Of a stretch of DNA of 36,620 nt, positions 35,566 to 36,620 are shown one piece after another (position 1 is the first letter of the stretch; each line of letters opens with the position of its first letter). This DNA comes from Edaphobacter aggregans DSM 19364 (GTDB lineage: Bacteria > Acidobacteriota > Terriglobia > Terriglobales > Acidobacteriaceae), in assembly GCF_000745965.1 (NCBI RefSeq), contig NZ_JQKI01000060.1:1-36620 (forward strand), in the 5' to 3' direction. The position numbers and the translations under genes were made by a program. A model generated the notes under the pieces. It made no database searches, was not told the origin of the DNA, and saw only the letters and a list, made by a program, of their open reading frames with translations.

Positions 35566-35571
35566 ATTATA
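35566..35571 (-). promoter_or_regulatory. -10 box TATAAT directly before the TPR gene
   Basis: On the minus strand a perfect TATAAT ends 7 nt before ATG 35558. Transcription would start at or next to the A of the ATG, giving a leaderless mRNA, which agrees with the absence of a ribosome site. The -35 region is weak (TGCCTG at a 17-nt spacing). Confidence 0.5.
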
Positions 35572-35953
35572 GCGCTGACATTAGGAGTCAGGCAGACCAA
35601 TACTGCGGGCGAGGAAAGTTCGCACAGTTCGCAGATCAAGCGGCAGGCGTGCCAGTGCTGACAAAGTATGCTGGCCATTTCTGGCGTGCAGATCACTTGG
35701 AGAGGCTTATTTCTGCATAGCCCGTGATTCACTCGGTATGGCTGCGTCAACTACGGCTTAGTTTCCGATTCTTCGCAGCGTCACCAGCCCAGCTTAGGGC
35801 CTCAACCAAAAGGGTGCTAAGCCCCGGGGTCCCGGCGACCAAAGGACGCAAACTTATGACATCGCCTGATAGCGAGAACTGAGAATCTTTCTCCGCGGTC
35901 TTCGTTATAAACTCTTCTCCTAAACGTGAATCGCACTGGCAAAGGGATCACAG
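35572..35953. other. Intergenic region with a stem-rich segment
   Basis: No protein is recognisable. Around 35793-35865 the plus strand can fold: GCTTAG pairs with CTAAGC around an inner ACC/GGT hairpin. This is followed by the GC-rich CCCCGGGGTCCCGG and ACCAAAGGACGCAAAC. The GACGCAAA-like ending recalls the GEMM-I c-di-GMP aptamer, but the other conserved parts are missing, so I do not call a riboswitch. The segment would be the 5' leader of the CoA-transferase gene. Confidence 0.3.
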
Positions 35954-36620
35954 ATGCCTGGTGAAACGATCTCCTCGGAACACGCAGCCAGCCTGGTCAA
36001 ATCCGGCATGTGGCTGGACTATGGTGTGTCGCATTGCCAGCCCGATGTTTTCGATCAAGCGCTAGCTAGCTGCACGCAAAGACGAACTAGCGAACGTCAA
36101 GATCCGCTCCTGCCTGTCGTTACGTCCCCGCGCTGTGATCGAAGACAATCCGGAAGGCAAGCATTTCCACATCTTCAGCTGGCATTTTTCAGCCTACGAC
36201 CGCAGGAAACACGACGCAGGCCGTTGCAACTATGTGCCCTGAATCTGGGAGAGGTGCCTGATTATTACCGGCGCTTTCTCGATCCTGTGGACATCGCCAT
36301 CTTTAAAACTTGCCCCATGGACGACGGTGGATATTTCAACTTCGGCCCGACAAATTTGTGGCAACGTGCCGTCGTCGAACGCGCGAAGGTGGTGATCGTC
36401 GAGATCAATCGTGAGATGCCATACGTATTCGGCAAAGAGAACGGCGTGCATGTGAGCGAGGTCGATTTCGTCATTGAGGGAGATCATCAGCCGTGCGCGG
36501 AGCTGCCCAACCCGGACCCGGGCGAGATTGATCGCACGGTAGCTCTGCGCATCGCAGCCGAAATCGAGGATGGCTCGTGCCTTCAGATAGGGATCGGCGG
36601 CATGCCGAACGCCGTATGCT
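35954..36620 (+). pseudogene. Acetyl-CoA hydrolase/CoA-transferase family gene, frameshifted, cut by window end
   Basis: From ATG 35954 (AAAGGG 9 nt upstream) the protein reads SLVKSGMWLDYGVSHCQPDV. It shifts frame to KDELANVKIRSCLSLRPRAV and HFHIFSWHFSAYDRRKH, then shifts again to NLGEVPDYYRRFLDPVDIAI, MDDGGYFNFGP and IGIGGMPNAV. This order matches butyryl-CoA:acetate or 4-hydroxybutyrate CoA-transferases (AcetylCoA_hydro N-terminal half). The first shift is a 4-bp tandem duplication (CTAGCTAG at about 36061-36069). The second is one missing C in the run at 36236-36239. The catalytic glutamate domain lies outside the window. The duplication makes real inactivation more likely than an assembly artefact. 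Confidence 0.82.

Noticed and set aside
35793..35865. c-di-GMP riboswitch in the CoA-transferase leader
   Set aside because: Only an ACGCAAA-like stretch and a stem are present; the conserved receptor and the second helix of GEMM-I are not found.
1..36620. CRISPR array, rRNA operon or prophage
   Set aside because: No regularly spaced direct repeats, rRNA segments or phage structural genes were seen in the window.

Overview
The window most probably comes from an Acidobacteriota genome (Terriglobales-like soil lineage). The reasons are one regulator with a receiver, an acidobacterial-type regulatory domain and a FlgO/TolB-like tail; decayed outer-membrane porins of a kind common in that phylum; mid-50s GC by eye; and many IS remnants and pseudogenes. 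The assignment rests on protein character only, since there is no rRNA marker.

Layout. Positions 1-1000 hold the start of an IS701-like transposase, a perfect palindrome and an OsmC-family gene. Positions 1125-13520, all on the minus strand, look like a TPP-riboswitch-controlled thiamin locus (thiC at 11520-13370, frameshifted; thiO at 1125-1861, 5'-truncated and frameshifted). It is interrupted by a complete oxalate-catabolism cluster: formyl-CoA transferase (frc), a stand-alone PAS protein, oxalyl-CoA decarboxylase (oxc), a DUF1275 membrane protein, an oxalate-CoA-ligase-like enzyme, an acyl-CoA thioesterase, and a separately transcribed alginate-export-type porin. A 55-bp element (about 87% identical over its 53-bp core) lies upstream of both frc and the porin. 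It suggests that the porin belongs to the oxalate regulon. An IS3 remnant lies between frc and thiC.

Positions 13630-20424 carry an NDH-2 stub, an operon of sigma-54 activator, PAS histidine kinase and CheY-like receiver, a decayed stretch with an internally deleted porin joined to a second thiC 5' fragment, a near-consensus sigma-54 promoter, the receiver/FlgO fusion it should drive, and panD. After an IS91 remnant comes a three-gene succinate dehydrogenase operon (membrane anchor, SdhA, SdhB) plus a small repeat protein. Its promoter contains a perfect palindrome.

Positions 25400-31100 hold a glnA 3' remnant, a GYD-domain protein, a fused HyuA-HyuB/5-oxoprolinase gene and a translationally coupled MFS transporter. 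Positions 31485-34310 carry a quinol-dependent nitric oxide reductase (norZ) followed at 3 bp by a membrane protein with what looks like an IS1182-type transposase cysteine cluster. The end has a TPR lipoprotein or secreted protein with a leaderless-looking promoter, and a frameshifted CoA-transferase cut by the window edge.

How the genes work together: oxalate would cross the outer membrane through the porin and be activated to oxalyl-CoA by the ligase or by Frc. Oxc would decarboxylate it to formyl-CoA, and Frc would recycle the CoA. No OxlT-type antiporter is present, so the DUF1275 protein is the only inner-membrane candidate in the cluster. Several broken genes show single-base homopolymer changes that could be assembly errors. 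Others show a 4-bp duplication, truncations or deletions and are more likely real decay.
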